From the NCBI GenBank assembly GCA_040766105.1, contig JAXGRD010000004.1, positions 248,001 through 312,000 on the forward strand: DNA of 64,000 bases, in the 5' to 3' direction. Shown in pieces: positions 41,497 through 50,628 of this stretch (positions are counted from its first letter, which is position 1; the number at the start of each line of letters is the position of its first letter). Below the pieces are notes generated by a model. It did not search any database. It worked only from the letters and a program-made list of their open reading frames with translations, and was not told where the DNA came from. This DNA comes from JAXGRD01 sp040766105 (lineage in GTDB: Bacteria > Bacillota > Clostridia > Peptostreptococcales > Anaerovoracaceae). Made by a program: the position numbers and the translations under genes.

Positions 41497-41521
41497 TCCG
41501 CCTCGCTTCAGTGTCTATTAA

Positions 41522-41546
41522 TAAAGGGCAGTGCTCAGCACCGCCC
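41522..41546 (-). terminator. Terminator of the P-loop gene
   Basis: GGGCGGTGC / GCACTGCCC (one mismatch), then TTTAT on the minus strand. Confidence 0.75.
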
Positions 41547-41562
41547 GGTATTACAGTCTTAT

Positions 41563-41988
41563 TTAATCGTTCATTACCTCAAACCCGGAGAAGTCAACAC
41601 CTATCATTTCTTCCTTCTCTGCACTGAGACTCACGTAAAAGTCCAGTTCAAATACTTCTGAAATCTTCTTCAGTCTATCTAAGAATTCCGGTAAATTCCC
41701 AAGGGATACGTCTGCATGTTTTAATATCCCGTCGATAAACATAATATCTATGTCATGATCGGAACTGATGATTCCGTAAATAAATCCGATGTATTCATCA
41801 CTGTTTGTTATGTGTGGAAAATCCTCCATACATACGATTCTGATGGTATGTTTTAAGTCATAGGTCAATCGGTAGTTCTTGTTAATAAAGACAACACTTC
41901 CTTTGGTCGTCTCAACCGCTTCATTGGCAAACTCAATCATTCTCTTCGTCTTGCCGCTACCTTTATGTCCCACTAATAATTTCACCAT
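41563..41988 (-). CDS. Small P-loop ATP-binding protein
   Basis: A 141-residue protein with a Walker A motif at the extreme N-terminus (KLLVGHKGSGKTKRMIEFAN) and a hydrophobic Walker-B-like strand DIDIMFIDGI. Homologues in clostridia are often labelled PilT-like, but there is no pilus context here. It has its own promoter and terminator. It begins 16 codons after, and in the same frame as, the rlmN TAG. Function unknown. Confidence 0.75.
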   Translation of the reverse strand: MVKLLVGHKGSGKTKRMIEFANEAVETTKGSVVFINKNYRLTYDLKHTIRIVCMEDFPHITNSDEYIGFIYGIISSDHDIDIMFIDGILKHADVSLGNLPEFLDRLKKISEVFELDFYVSLSAEKEEMIGVDFSGFEVMND

Positions 41989-42025
41989 GGCACTGTCCTC
42001 CTTTTGTATTGATTGCGTTTCGCTT

Positions 42026-42054
42026 ATTATACACTAAAGGATATCAGTTCTCAA
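42026..42054 (-). promoter_or_regulatory. Promoter of the P-loop gene
   Basis: Minus strand TTGAGA-N17-TATAAT, overlapping the rlmN stop, about 40 bases before ATG 41988. Confidence 0.8.
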
Positions 42055-43095
42055 CTGATTATCCTCACATTTCTCCGACATTTTTTTGTTCCGAAGCTGG
42101 CCGCAAGCACCGTCAATATCGGTGCCCAGTTCCCGCCGTACCGTAGCAGATATCCCCTGCTTTGACAAATAGGCTGCGATTTCTTCTCCCCGCTTCCGAC
42201 TGCTTCCTTTCAACCCGGTCTCATCCACCTGGTTCAATGGAATCAGGTTCACATGGGCATGAATGCCTTTTAAATTCTTTGCAAGCTGGAAAATCTCTTC
42301 TTCTCCGTCGTTGACCCCTTTGATCAATGCATATTCGAAAGTGATTCTTCTCCCCGTCTCCATGGCGTGGACACGACACTCTTCCAGAACTTCCTCCATG
42401 GAATACTTCTTTTCGATGGGCATCAGCTGCCCTCTCAAATTACTGTTGGGGGCGTGAAGAGAAACCGCCAAATTAACTTGAGGGTATTTTGCACGAAGCT
42501 GTCTCATTCCGGGAATCAAGCCGCAGGTGGACACCGTAATATTCCGCAAACTGATGTCCAAGCCTTCCCTGTTGTGAACAATATCCAGGAAACGAAACAG
42601 CTGGCTCAAATTATCCAGTGGTTCACCCATGCCCATGACAACGATATGTCCTATCCGCTCTCCCGTCTCCCTTTCAGCACATAGAATCTGCTCCACCATT
42701 TCACCGGCAGTCAAGTTTCGCTCCAAGCCGTGAAGGGTGGACCCACAAAAGCCACAGCCCATTCTGCAACCCACCTGCGAGGAGACGCAGAGGGTATTGC
42801 CGTATTTGTACTTCATGAACACAGTTTCTATACCGCAGTTATCGGGTGTCCTGAGAAGAAACTTCTTCGTGCCATCCTTTGACGATTCTTGTACTTCTTC
42901 CACGGACAAGGTTCCCAGACGCCCCTTCTCCTTCAGCAGTTCTCTCAGCTTTAAGGGAAGATCCGTCATGTCATCAAAACTACCGGCTCCGTCATATATC
43001 CAACGGAAGACCTGTTTACTGCGAAAGGTCTTTTCCCCCATTTCTTGGAAGAAAAGACCCAATTCTTGTTCTGTCATATCGACGAAGTTCTTCAT
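42034..43095 (-). CDS. rlmN: Dual-specificity 23S rRNA A2503 / tRNA A37 C2-methyltransferase
   Basis: A 353-residue radical SAM methyltransferase. Cluster motif CRMGCGFCGS, N-terminal FRSKQVFRWIYDGAGSFDDM, GMGEPLDNLS and the C-terminal region with the methyl-carrying Cys (GTDIDGACGQLRNK). Start overlaps the ileS stop by 4 bases. Ends in TAG with 15 in-frame sense codons before the next gene's ATG. Confidence 0.96.
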   Translation of the reverse strand: MKNFVDMTEQELGLFFQEMGEKTFRSKQVFRWIYDGAGSFDDMTDLPLKLRELLKEKGRLGTLSVEEVQESSKDGTKKFLLRTPDNCGIETVFMKYKYGNTLCVSSQVGCRMGCGFCGSTLHGLERNLTAGEMVEQILCAERETGERIGHIVVMGMGEPLDNLSQLFRFLDIVHNREGLDISLRNITVSTCGLIPGMRQLRAKYPQVNLAVSLHAPNSNLRGQLMPIEKKYSMEEVLEECRVHAMETGRRITFEYALIKGVNDGEEEIFQLAKNLKGIHAHVNLIPLNQVDETGLKGSSRKRGEEIAAYLSKQGISATVRRELGTDIDGACGQLRNKKMSEKCEDNQLRTDIL

Positions 43096-46000
43096 ACCTT
43101 CTCCACTTGGATTCCCGTGTCGTGACCATTGATCTTGTATCTGTCCATGGACGCCTCTTCTTCCACCATGTCGATGCGCAATGCCAAGGTCTCCTTCATG
43201 ATGTAGGCTTCGTGCTCTATTACCGCAGATTCCACTTCGTCATCACCCTGTAGCTTAATATCAATGTTGTCCATCATTTCAAAGTCCTTCTGCTTTCGCA
43301 ATTGTTGTACCTTAGAAATGACCTCTCTGGCCAAGCCCTCACTAATCAGTTCCGGAGTCAAAGTCGTATCCAAAATGGTAAATACATTGTTTTCCATGGC
43401 CACAGCAAAGCCTTTTTTTGCATCGATCTTCACGTCTACCATATCAGGTGTTATGTCAAAGGATTCTCCATCAATGTCCATCTTGACCGTCTCTCCCGTG
43501 GCAAAATCTGCCGGATCGCACTTGGCAAGGGCACCGCCAAAGGCCTTGATTTTAGCTCCTAAGGCAGGACCGGCAACCTTGAAGTTCGGCTTCAGATTGT
43601 AGTTCATATATTCCGAAAGGTCCTTCACAAAGGTGACTTTCTTAATATTCAGTTCCTCTTCAATGAGTGGCGTCAAGTCCTCAATGAGGTCTTCATACTT
43701 TCCGTCCACTAATATCTCATTGAGAGGCTGTCGCACCTTGATTTTTTCCTTTTCTCTGGTCCCTCTTCCCAAGCCAACCAAATCTCTTATCAGGTCCATT
43801 CTCTCCTCTACGTGGGCATCTATAAGACCTTCGTCAACCTTTGGGAAGTAGGACAGGTGTACCGACTCTTCTCCGGTCAGATTGATGTATATCTCATCTG
43901 AGAGGAAGGGTGCAAAGGGAGCCATCAGCTGGGATACACCAACCAAAACTTCATAGGTGGTTAGGTATACGCTCTTCTTGTCTTCTGTCAACTCCTCTGC
44001 CCAGAATCTTCTTCTGGCACGTCTGATGTACCAATTGGAAAGGTCTTCCGTGACGAAGTTCTGGATCTTTCGAACACTCTTCATATGGTCATACTTGTCC
44101 ATCTCTTCCGTCACTTCCTTGACCAAATTGTTGTACTTGCTCAAGATCCACAGGTCCAGCTCCGGTCTTTCTTCCACCTGAAGCTTGGCAGGATCAATCT
44201 TGTCTTGGTTGGAGTAGAGGACGAAGAAGTTGTACACGTTCTTAATAGTTCCGAAGAACTTGCTGACGATTTCCACTAGGCCATCTTCGTCAAATCTGGT
44301 GGGAGACCATGCAGGTGATACATGGAGAAGATACCATCTGGTGGCATCGGCCCCGTATTTATCAAAGAGTTCAAAGGGATCCACCGTGTTGCCCTTGCTC
44401 TTACTCATCTTCTTGCCGTTTTTATCCAAGATCAAGTCGTTGACCAGGCAATTCTTGTAGGGTGACTGGCCCTTGATAAAGGAAGATATGGCCAGAAGGG
44501 AATAGAACCATCCTCTGGTTTGATCGATTCCCTCACAGATAAAGTCCGCCGGGAAGAGTTTTTCGTCAAAGTCTTCCTTGTTTTCGAAGGGGTAGTGCTG
44601 TTGTGCGAAGGGCATGGAGCCACTGTCAAACCAGCAGTCCATAACTTCGGGTATACGGCTCATGGTGCCGCCACACTTTTCACACTTCAAATGAACATCA
44701 TCCACATAGGGTCGATGCATTTCAATATCGAGGCCGATTTCTTCTATGGCCTTTTCCTTCAGCTCTTCTCGTGAGCCGATACATTCCAAATGACCGCATT
44801 CACATCGCCAGATGGGTATGGGGGTCCCCCAATACCTGCTTCTGGAGATGGCCCAATCCTTCAGTTCGTCCAGCCAGTTGCCAAATCGCTTCTCCCCTAC
44901 ATAATCGGGGAACCAATTGATGTCCTTATTGTTCTCCACCAACTGCTCTCGCAGCTTGCTCATCTCAATGTACCAGCTGGGGTTGGCATAGTAAATCAAA
45001 GGTGTCCCGCATCTCCAACAGTGGGGGTAGTTGTGCTCCACCTTCTCCTTGGAGAAAATCTTATCTTCCTCCGCAAGCCAACGAATGATATCCACATCCA
45101 GTCCTTCATCCATAACAAAGCGACCACCCCAAGGTGTTTCCGTGTATTTTCCCTCCAAGTCTACCGGATTCAATACCGGTAGGTCATATCTTCTTCCCGT
45201 CTGATAGTCATCTTCACCGAAGGCTGGAGCAGTATGAACAATTCCCGTACCGTCCTCGATGGTAACATAGTCGGCGCAGGTGACGAAGAATCCCTTCTTA
45301 TCCGCTTCCACAAAGGGCATCAGTTGTTCGTATTCTACATACTCTAAATCCTTGCCCTTCATCTCTTCCAATACCTTGTAGGAGCCGGCACCCAAGACAT
45401 CATCGGCAAGAGCTTTGGCAACATAGAATACGTTGCCCACTTCATCCCCTTCGGTCATTTCTGCCTTGATATAGTCCACCTTTGGTCCTACCGTCAGAGA
45501 AACGTTGGACGCTAAGGTCCAAGGGGTGGTTGTCCAAGCCAAGAAATACTCGTCTGCATCCTTACGCTTAAACTTTCCGGTGACGGTCAATGTCTTGACC
45601 TCTTTATATCCCTGGGCAACTTCATGAGAAGCCAGTCCCGTTCCGCAACGTGGGCAATAGGGAAGAATTTTATGGCCTTCGTAGACCAATCCTTCCTTAA
45701 AGAACTCGCTAAAAATCCACCATACACTTTCAATATAGTCGTTGTCCAAGGTGATGTAAGGGTCGTTCATATCGATGAGATAACCCATTCTTCTGGTCAT
45801 CTCCCGCCACATTCCTTCGTAGGTAAAGACCGACTCTCTACACTTCTCGTTAAATTCCTTGATGCCGTAATCCTCAATGTCCTGCTTTCCGTTCATGGAA
45901 AGCTGCCTCTCCACTTCAATTTCCACGGGAAGCCCGTGGGTATCCCAACCGGCCTTTCTCTTCACTTCAAAACCCTGCATGGTCTTGTATCTGCAAACCG

Positions 46001-46196
46001 AATCCTTCAGTGCACGAGCAATTACGTGATGGATACCCGGCTTTCCGTTGGCTGTGGGAGGTCCCTCATAAAAAATAAATGCGGGGTTTCCTTCTCTCGT
46101 GGTTACACACCGATGGAGAAGATCCTCCTGATCCCAAAGATCCGCTTGGTCGTTTTGCACCTGTGCAATGGGTTTTTCCGATAAATTCTTGAACAT
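43092..46196 (-). CDS. ileS: Isoleucyl-tRNA synthetase, type 2
   Basis: A 1,034-residue class I synthetase. HIGH-like signature PPTANGKPGIHHVIARALKD, editing domain CP1 (about 200-400), and KMSKS loop DKNGKKMSKSKGNTVDPFEL. Length and the long C-terminal region place it in the eukaryote-like IleS2 group, which is usually mupirocin-tolerant. AAAGGAG lies before the ATG. A T-box leader precedes it. Confidence 0.96.
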   Translation of the reverse strand: MFKNLSEKPIAQVQNDQADLWDQEDLLHRCVTTREGNPAFIFYEGPPTANGKPGIHHVIARALKDSVCRYKTMQGFEVKRKAGWDTHGLPVEIEVERQLSMNGKQDIEDYGIKEFNEKCRESVFTYEGMWREMTRRMGYLIDMNDPYITLDNDYIESVWWIFSEFFKEGLVYEGHKILPYCPRCGTGLASHEVAQGYKEVKTLTVTGKFKRKDADEYFLAWTTTPWTLASNVSLTVGPKVDYIKAEMTEGDEVGNVFYVAKALADDVLGAGSYKVLEEMKGKDLEYVEYEQLMPFVEADKKGFFVTCADYVTIEDGTGIVHTAPAFGEDDYQTGRRYDLPVLNPVDLEGKYTETPWGGRFVMDEGLDVDIIRWLAEEDKIFSKEKVEHNYPHCWRCGTPLIYYANPSWYIEMSKLREQLVENNKDINWFPDYVGEKRFGNWLDELKDWAISRSRYWGTPIPIWRCECGHLECIGSREELKEKAIEEIGLDIEMHRPYVDDVHLKCEKCGGTMSRIPEVMDCWFDSGSMPFAQQHYPFENKEDFDEKLFPADFICEGIDQTRGWFYSLLAISSFIKGQSPYKNCLVNDLILDKNGKKMSKSKGNTVDPFELFDKYGADATRWYLLHVSPAWSPTRFDEDGLVEIVSKFFGTIKNVYNFFVLYSNQDKIDPAKLQVEERPELDLWILSKYNNLVKEVTEEMDKYDHMKSVRKIQNFVTEDLSNWYIRRARRRFWAEELTEDKKSVYLTTYEVLVGVSQLMAPFAPFLSDEIYINLTGEESVHLSYFPKVDEGLIDAHVEERMDLIRDLVGLGRGTREKEKIKVRQPLNEILVDGKYEDLIEDLTPLIEEELNIKKVTFVKDLSEYMNYNLKPNFKVAGPALGAKIKAFGGALAKCDPADFATGETVKMDIDGESFDITPDMVDVKIDAKKGFAVAMENNVFTILDTTLTPELISEGLAREVISKVQQLRKQKDFEMMDNIDIKLQGDDEVESAVIEHEAYIMKETLALRIDMVEEEASMDRYKINGHDTGIQVEKV

Positions 46197-46226
46197 GTTT
46201 TCTCCTTTAACTTGGGACTTTGGAAT

Positions 46227-46440
46227 ATAAAAATCCCTGATACAAATAGATCAGGGACGATTTTGTAACCGCGGTACCACCCTAGCTTGCAGCCATCACT
46301 GCCACTTCATTTGGTATGAGGCTCCAAACTGATCTCTCTCTTCCGTTCACCGAACACATCTCAGCATCTCGTGTCCTCTCTGTAAGGATATTAGGGGAAG
46401 GAGCGGTTTCTTCACTGCCTCGCAATATTTACTTTCATAC
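46227..46440 (-). ncRNA. T-box leader of ileS
   Basis: The conserved T-box AGGGTGGTACCGCG is at 46270-46283 (minus strand), followed by the terminator stem TCCCTGAT...ATCAGGGA and TTTTTAT (46227-46256). The upstream Stem I region contains AGAGAGATCAGTTTGGAGCC, where ATC is the likely isoleucine specifier. Uncharged tRNA-Ile would favour the antiterminator and raise ileS expression. Confidence 0.92.
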
Positions 46441-46446
46441 CCCGTT

Positions 46447-46475
46447 ATTATATGTATGAAACCGGGGATTGTCAA
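46447..46475 (-). promoter_or_regulatory. Consensus promoter of the ileS T-box
   Basis: Minus strand TTGACA-N17-TATAAT, both hexamers perfect. Confidence 0.93.
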
Positions 46476-46500
46476 TAGTATTGCGCCTTGTTCGTGGTCA

Positions 46501-46825
46501 TTTCCCCTTTAATCAGTGAGGCGTCGGTATTCTTTGTCTACAATAAAATTTATTACAATTGTATCCGTGAGGGCAGCGCGAAGATTTTTAGCTAAGATAT
46601 ATGAATATTACGAGGTATGGCCAAAGGAAATGCTCGTTTTTTATCCATGGAGAGTGATATCCCTTAACGTAGCCAAAGGAAATGAGCCGCAACCTCTTCA
46701 AAATGGGCAAAATGGGGCAATTTTTTAGCTATGAGCCTTCAGGCTGAGGTCAATGGGCAAAAATGAAGTTATACGAAAACGCAATACCTCCGCCGCCCAT
46801 CGGCTGCGTACCACCGTCACTCCTT
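46501..46825. other. Gene-free stretch downstream of the pyl operon
   Basis: 325 bases between the ileS promoter and the 3' end of the operon. No convincing ORF. It contains a 13-bp direct repeat GCCAAAGGAAATG (46620-46632 and 46672-46684) and a short inverted repeat AGCCTTCAGGCT near 46736-46747 that could form a weak end-of-operon hairpin. Nothing else recognised. Confidence 0.5.
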
Positions 46826-47518
46826 TTACACTTGGTCGCTGTATGCCGAAGGGCAGGTCTCCCGCAACTCACAGAAGTCACAGGGCCGCATGCCCTCTTC
46901 TTCTTTTTCTTTACCGATTCCAAAGAACAGGGACTCTGTTTTCTGCGGAATCATCAAAAAGGAATCATTGAGTTTCACGTCAATCTCTTCCGGCCTAAGC
47001 ATGTCAAATAAGGGCCTTTGATTGTCCATGGACAAATTGTGCTGGCCCGGGCTCCAAGAAAATGTTCCCTCCCAGCCCTTTTCGTTCAGTTCGTTCATGA
47101 GCCGATCCCTCACAACATGGGAAGCATTGACCACCATGGCGGTAGCCCAGCTGTCCACAAAGTACTTTTCCACCGTTTTGGGAAAAGTGGATGCCACTTC
47201 ATCATAGCCGGCAAGGGAGACCACCATCAAGACGATTTCCTTGGACTTGGCAAATGCCTTTGCCAGAGAACTACTCTCCAGCACATGACCAGTGGTCATA
47301 AAAATCTTATCTCCATCTATCCGATCAATGACAAAGGACTCGTATACGCTCCGAATTCGATAGTTATCGAAGGATGCCTTGCGCGTTTCCTCAATGACAG
47401 GCTTCTGTCGTTTGGGAATGGCATCCATGTTTACTTCCGCATGCTTTCCAAAGTGGGCATCTACCTTGGATAAATCCGCCAGGTCAACTTCAACAATTGT
47501 TCTTTCTACAATACTCAT
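46826..47518 (-). CDS. MetH-activation-domain-like protein (corrinoid reactivation partner)
   Basis: A 230-residue protein resembling the C-terminal activation domain of B12-dependent methionine synthase: SWSPGQHNLSMDNQRPLFDM then ESLFFGIGKEK, followed by a Cys cluster CDFCELRETC. Free-standing versions occur with corrinoid methyltransferase operons, where they probably bind SAM and/or the corrinoid protein. It is the last gene of the pyl operon, 5 bases after pylSn. The Cys pattern suggests an Fe-S or metal site. The partner is not in the window. Confidence 0.75.
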   Translation of the reverse strand: MSIVERTIVEVDLADLSKVDAHFGKHAEVNMDAIPKRQKPVIEETRKASFDNYRIRSVYESFVIDRIDGDKIFMTTGHVLESSSLAKAFAKSKEIVLMVVSLAGYDEVASTFPKTVEKYFVDSWATAMVVNASHVVRDRLMNELNEKGWEGTFSWSPGQHNLSMDNQRPLFDMLRPEEIDVKLNDSFLMIPQKTESLFFGIGKEKEEEGMRPCDFCELRETCPSAYSDQV

Positions 47519-47523
47519 TGTTC

Positions 47524-47859
47524 TTACCTTTCATCCTTGTGGCGTAAATCGCTCCCATACTCAGAAAACATGGTCGCCGTGTACTTCTTCAACTTCCACT
47601 CCGGCACCTTGCATTTGGAGCAAGGTCGCACCGCCCACTTGTTTCGCAGCCACCTTGCCGCTCTCGACTTTCTGGAGTTGCGCACCCGCATCTCCTGTCC
47701 ACAGTGGGTCACAATGATGGCATAATCCCCCTTGACATCGATGGAGCGAATGCCATGAAGGATTCCCGAGGAAGATGGCCAAAGCTTCATCTTCTCGAGA
47801 AGAAGAAACAACTCCGTTCTCTTCCGGTAATACCTCTTTCTTTCATCACTATTTCCCAT
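47524..47859 (-). CDS. pylSn: Pyrrolysyl-tRNA synthetase N-terminal tRNA-binding protein PylSn
   Basis: A 111-residue stand-alone PylSn, the part that grips the T loop and variable loop of tRNA-Pyl. YYRKRTELFLLLEKMKLWPS, GILHGIRSIDVKGDYAIIVT and NSRKSRAARWLRNKW are diagnostic of the Desulfitobacterium-type PylSn. The zinc site is formed by a His in HGIRS or THC, and Cys in THCGQ and RPCSKCKVPEW. It overlaps pylD by 11 bases. Split PylS is the bacterial form; Methanosarcina fuses it to the catalytic part. Confidence 0.96.
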   Translation of the reverse strand: MGNSDERKRYYRKRTELFLLLEKMKLWPSSSGILHGIRSIDVKGDYAIIVTHCGQEMRVRNSRKSRAARWLRNKWAVRPCSKCKVPEWKLKKYTATMFSEYGSDLRHKDER

Positions 47860-48676
47860 CTTCGCCTCCCATGGCGGAGACCAACATTCCCGCGATGCCT
47901 ATAGGCAACTTGTCATGGATCCATCGGCCTTGAAAATGCTTTTTTGCTTCCTCATCCAAAGAGAAAGGAATTCCCGGTGCCGCAATTAGGGCTTCCGGAT
48001 GAAGCATATCCTTGGAAATCCAAGGTCCGGTGGATGTGGCATCCATAATCAGGTCGTATTCCTTTATTTCGTCGGCACTGTCAATAGACTGCTTTCCCTC
48101 AAGTTCCTTTTGAATGTCTTTGTCCCTGTCATAAATCACAGGTTCTGCACCCTTGTTTAGAAGATATGCTTCGATTTCTCTCCCAACCCTGCCGTAGCCT
48201 AGAAGAAGAACTTTGCGGCCGGCAATATCTCCCAGCCCGTTCTTCTCCATCATCCCTCGAAGGGCTTCTACATAGCCACGGGCCGTACCTCTGTCGTTTT
48301 CGCCCAAGTAACTATTTTTAAGATTCAGTGCCAAAAAACGGTCGTCATCTGCAACAAAGACAATATCGGCACCCCAGTTTCGGGCTTCATAAATCCCGTT
48401 TACGTCCGTCTTTTTTGACACATAAACTTCAAATCCCAGGGCGTCTACGATTGCCGCCACCGACTCGGCGAAGGTGCTAATCACCCCCTGTCCCGAAGTA
48501 ATGGAGACCGCTCCTACACGGCATCTGCCCCTCTCCTTCTCAATCTCCGGATTTCCGCCGTTGCCTCTCATGGCCAACTCCCACAGTCCTGCACCGGTCA
48601 ACTCCTTTAGAGACGCATCCCACTTCTTCACGTCATGTTCTATATCTTGAATCCATTCCGTCTTCAATCTTGTCAT
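47849..48676 (-). CDS. pylD: Pyrrolysine synthesis dehydrogenase PylD
   Basis: A 275-residue NAD-dependent enzyme that oxidises L-lysine-Nepsilon-3R-methyl-D-ornithine to the semialdehyde, which cyclises to pyrrolysine. The Rossmann loop is KVLLLGYGRVGREIEAYLL; the N-terminal MTRLKTEWIQDIEHDVKKWD and PISFxSGQG-like SITSGQGVISTFAESV are PylD-specific. It starts three codons after, and in frame with, the pylSc TAG. It ends in TAG immediately followed by TGA, a double stop that would hold even if UAG were read as Pyl. Confidence 0.95.
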   Translation of the reverse strand: MTRLKTEWIQDIEHDVKKWDASLKELTGAGLWELAMRGNGGNPEIEKERGRCRVGAVSITSGQGVISTFAESVAAIVDALGFEVYVSKKTDVNGIYEARNWGADIVFVADDDRFLALNLKNSYLGENDRGTARGYVEALRGMMEKNGLGDIAGRKVLLLGYGRVGREIEAYLLNKGAEPVIYDRDKDIQKELEGKQSIDSADEIKEYDLIMDATSTGPWISKDMLHPEALIAAPGIPFSLDEEAKKHFQGRWIHDKLPIGIAGMLVSAMGGEDGK

Positions 48677-48685
48677 GTTTCTCTC

Positions 48686-49528
48686 CTATAGCTTTAGAGG
48701 AACGCCGTCCAGATATGCCAGACTCTTTCCCGCTCTCTTAATGGTTTGGTAATTTCCCTTCATCATGGCGATTCGTTCCAAACCGAAACCGATTCCCACC
48801 CAGGTGTCGAATATGCCCCATTGTCCGTCCAAGGGGTGCGGTCCGTAGGCCCCTGATGCCACCTCCACACCGTCTACTTCAATATCTACCGTCTCGCCGT
48901 ATACTTCAGACTTCTCCACGACGATTTCATAGTCTTCTATGCCAACCGCTTTCATCGCTCCGTGAGCCAGTTCTTCCAAACGCGGGAGCTGCTCCCCTTC
49001 CTTGACACCTGCCAGTTCCACCAAATTGAGCATGGTGAACTCGTTCATGTGCTTGGCGCCTTGACTTTCCTTTCGAAAACAGGATCCGGCTTCAAAAATC
49101 CGCACCGGCTCTCCTGTGATTTTGTAAATATCCCTCATTAAACCATACAGGTTAGGGGCATGCATGGGCCTGAGACACTTGTTATTCTCCACCCAAAAGA
49201 CCTGCTCTCGCAGGGGATGTCCCGCTGTGATGCCCATCTTTTCCAGCTGTTGCGAAGTGATAATAATGGGAGTGGCAACCCTTGTAAAGTCCACCTCTTC
49301 CGTCAACCATTTCGACAAATTATCTTCCACAGCAAGTGTAAGGGGAAGATGCTTTTCTTTGAGAAGATGGGATAATTTCCCTCGGTTCTCTCTGACTAAG
49401 CGGGCTTCCACCTCTTTAAAAAAGGAGTTTCTTTCCTCGACAGTTTCAAATTCTTTCCCGGTAACGTCCTCAGCCGCATTGAGTTCCACAAGTCTTTGTA
49501 TCTGCGCTACCGTGTATTTTTGAGACAT
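48686..49528 (-). CDS. pylSc: Pyrrolysyl-tRNA synthetase catalytic subunit PylSc
   Basis: A 280-residue class II aminoacyl-tRNA synthetase core. MSQKYTVAQIQRLVELNAAE, motif 2 with FEAGSCFRKESQGAKHMNEF, the pyrrolysine-pocket loop VEVASGAYGPHPLDGQWGIF containing the mobile Tyr, and motif 3 GIGFGLERIAMMKGNY are all present. It charges tRNA-Pyl together with PylSn. It overlaps pylC by 22 bases. Its TAG stop is followed in frame by GAG AGA AAC and the pylD ATG, so UAG decoding would yield a PylSc-PylD fusion. Confidence 0.97.
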   Translation of the reverse strand: MSQKYTVAQIQRLVELNAAEDVTGKEFETVEERNSFFKEVEARLVRENRGKLSHLLKEKHLPLTLAVEDNLSKWLTEEVDFTRVATPIIITSQQLEKMGITAGHPLREQVFWVENNKCLRPMHAPNLYGLMRDIYKITGEPVRIFEAGSCFRKESQGAKHMNEFTMLNLVELAGVKEGEQLPRLEELAHGAMKAVGIEDYEIVVEKSEVYGETVDIEVDGVEVASGAYGPHPLDGQWGIFDTWVGIGFGLERIAMMKGNYQTIKRAGKSLAYLDGVPLKL

Positions 49529-50628
49529 TTCAAAACCTCAGTTCTCTTTCTTTCCAGCAATTCCTCCGTGACAGCCTTTTGAATCAAAGTGGCTCGAAAG
49601 ACATCTCCGTCCGCTTGATAGTCGGTGATGACCTCATCCGCACCCCAAAGACCTTCATAGTAGTCCAGGGGGAAGCCCTCTGTCATAATATGCTCGCCCT
49701 CCGTTCTCCAACTTTTTCCGTCCCAAAGATGGTGTTCGAAGGAAGAATAATATCGCTCCCCGGGATAGGGATTGCTGAATACGCCGTTACAGCAAATGTC
49801 ATAGAGTTCCTCCAATAGATTCATGCCGCTGGTATGATAGACCACCGTTGGGGTCTGGCTGGGAAATCTTGCATCAATTTCCAAGAGCTTAAACTGGCCA
49901 TTATGGTCGATGACTTCAAAGTCCATGATTCCCTTCAGATTCATCAGTGAGGCAACGGTTACCGCCATGTGGGCAAAATCTTCCGCTTGCCGCCGTGTCA
50001 CCGGGTCACAAGGTGCCGTAACCATGTTGCAATCAAAGTCTTCTGACATATGGATCTGGGTGATTTCATATGTGCGGTAATTCCCGGGAAAACCGATTAC
50101 CTCTATGGAGTAGGACGGTCCTTCCAGAAATTCCTGTACAATCATCTTTTCCGGTTTAGACTCTAAGAACCTTTCCAGTTCTTTTCGAGAATCATAATAC
50201 CGCACGCCGTGACTTCCGCTTTCATTGTCCGGTTTCACAATATAGGGAGGATTCCCTTGGGGATAATACCTGGGCGTTGCCACCTCGTGGCGGTGAAAAA
50301 ACGCATCGGACAGCAGCTTGGAAGAAGATATTTTATATGCCGCAGAATCAAAGGCATATACAAATCCCAGTTCCTGCGCGAGCTTTTCCAAAGTCTCCAA
50401 AACTTCATCGTTTTCAATGGTGGGCAACACCATGTCCACCGACGTAAGGACCTCTAAAACCTGTGGATCCCTTGACAAAACATCTCCCTGCACAAACCGA
50501 CTGCAAAGATTCTTTGCAGGTGCATTTTCGTCTTTATCAATCAGTGTCACTTCTATTCCGGCTTTTTTCCCTAAATAACAGACCTCCAGTCCCTGTAACT
50601 TTCCCCCTACAATAGCAATTTTCCTCAT
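49507..50628 (-). CDS. pylC: Pyrrolysine synthesis ligase PylC (ATP-grasp)
   Basis: A 373-residue ATP-grasp ligase that joins 3-methyl-D-ornithine to the epsilon-amino group of lysine. N-terminal KIAIVGGKLQGLEVCYLGKK, ATP-grasp region PPYIVKPDNESGSHGVRYYD and metal/ATP residues in FKLLEIDARFPSQTPTVVYH. The start overlaps pylB by 4 bases (ATGA). It ends in TAG inside the start of pylSc, in a different frame. Confidence 0.96.
   Translation of the reverse strand: MRKIAIVGGKLQGLEVCYLGKKAGIEVTLIDKDENAPAKNLCSRFVQGDVLSRDPQVLEVLTSVDMVLPTIENDEVLETLEKLAQELGFVYAFDSAAYKISSSKLLSDAFFHRHEVATPRYYPQGNPPYIVKPDNESGSHGVRYYDSRKELERFLESKPEKMIVQEFLEGPSYSIEVIGFPGNYRTYEITQIHMSEDFDCNMVTAPCDPVTRRQAEDFAHMAVTVASLMNLKGIMDFEVIDHNGQFKLLEIDARFPSQTPTVVYHTSGMNLLEELYDICCNGVFSNPYPGERYYSSFEHHLWDGKSWRTEGEHIMTEGFPLDYYEGLWGADEVITDYQADGDVFRATLIQKAVTEELLERKRTEVLKCLKNTR

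Noticed and set aside
46516..46728. A 70-codon plus-strand ORF in the gap before ileS
   Set aside because: No ribosome site and no domain; it begins close to the ileS promoter and its composition is that of non-coding DNA.
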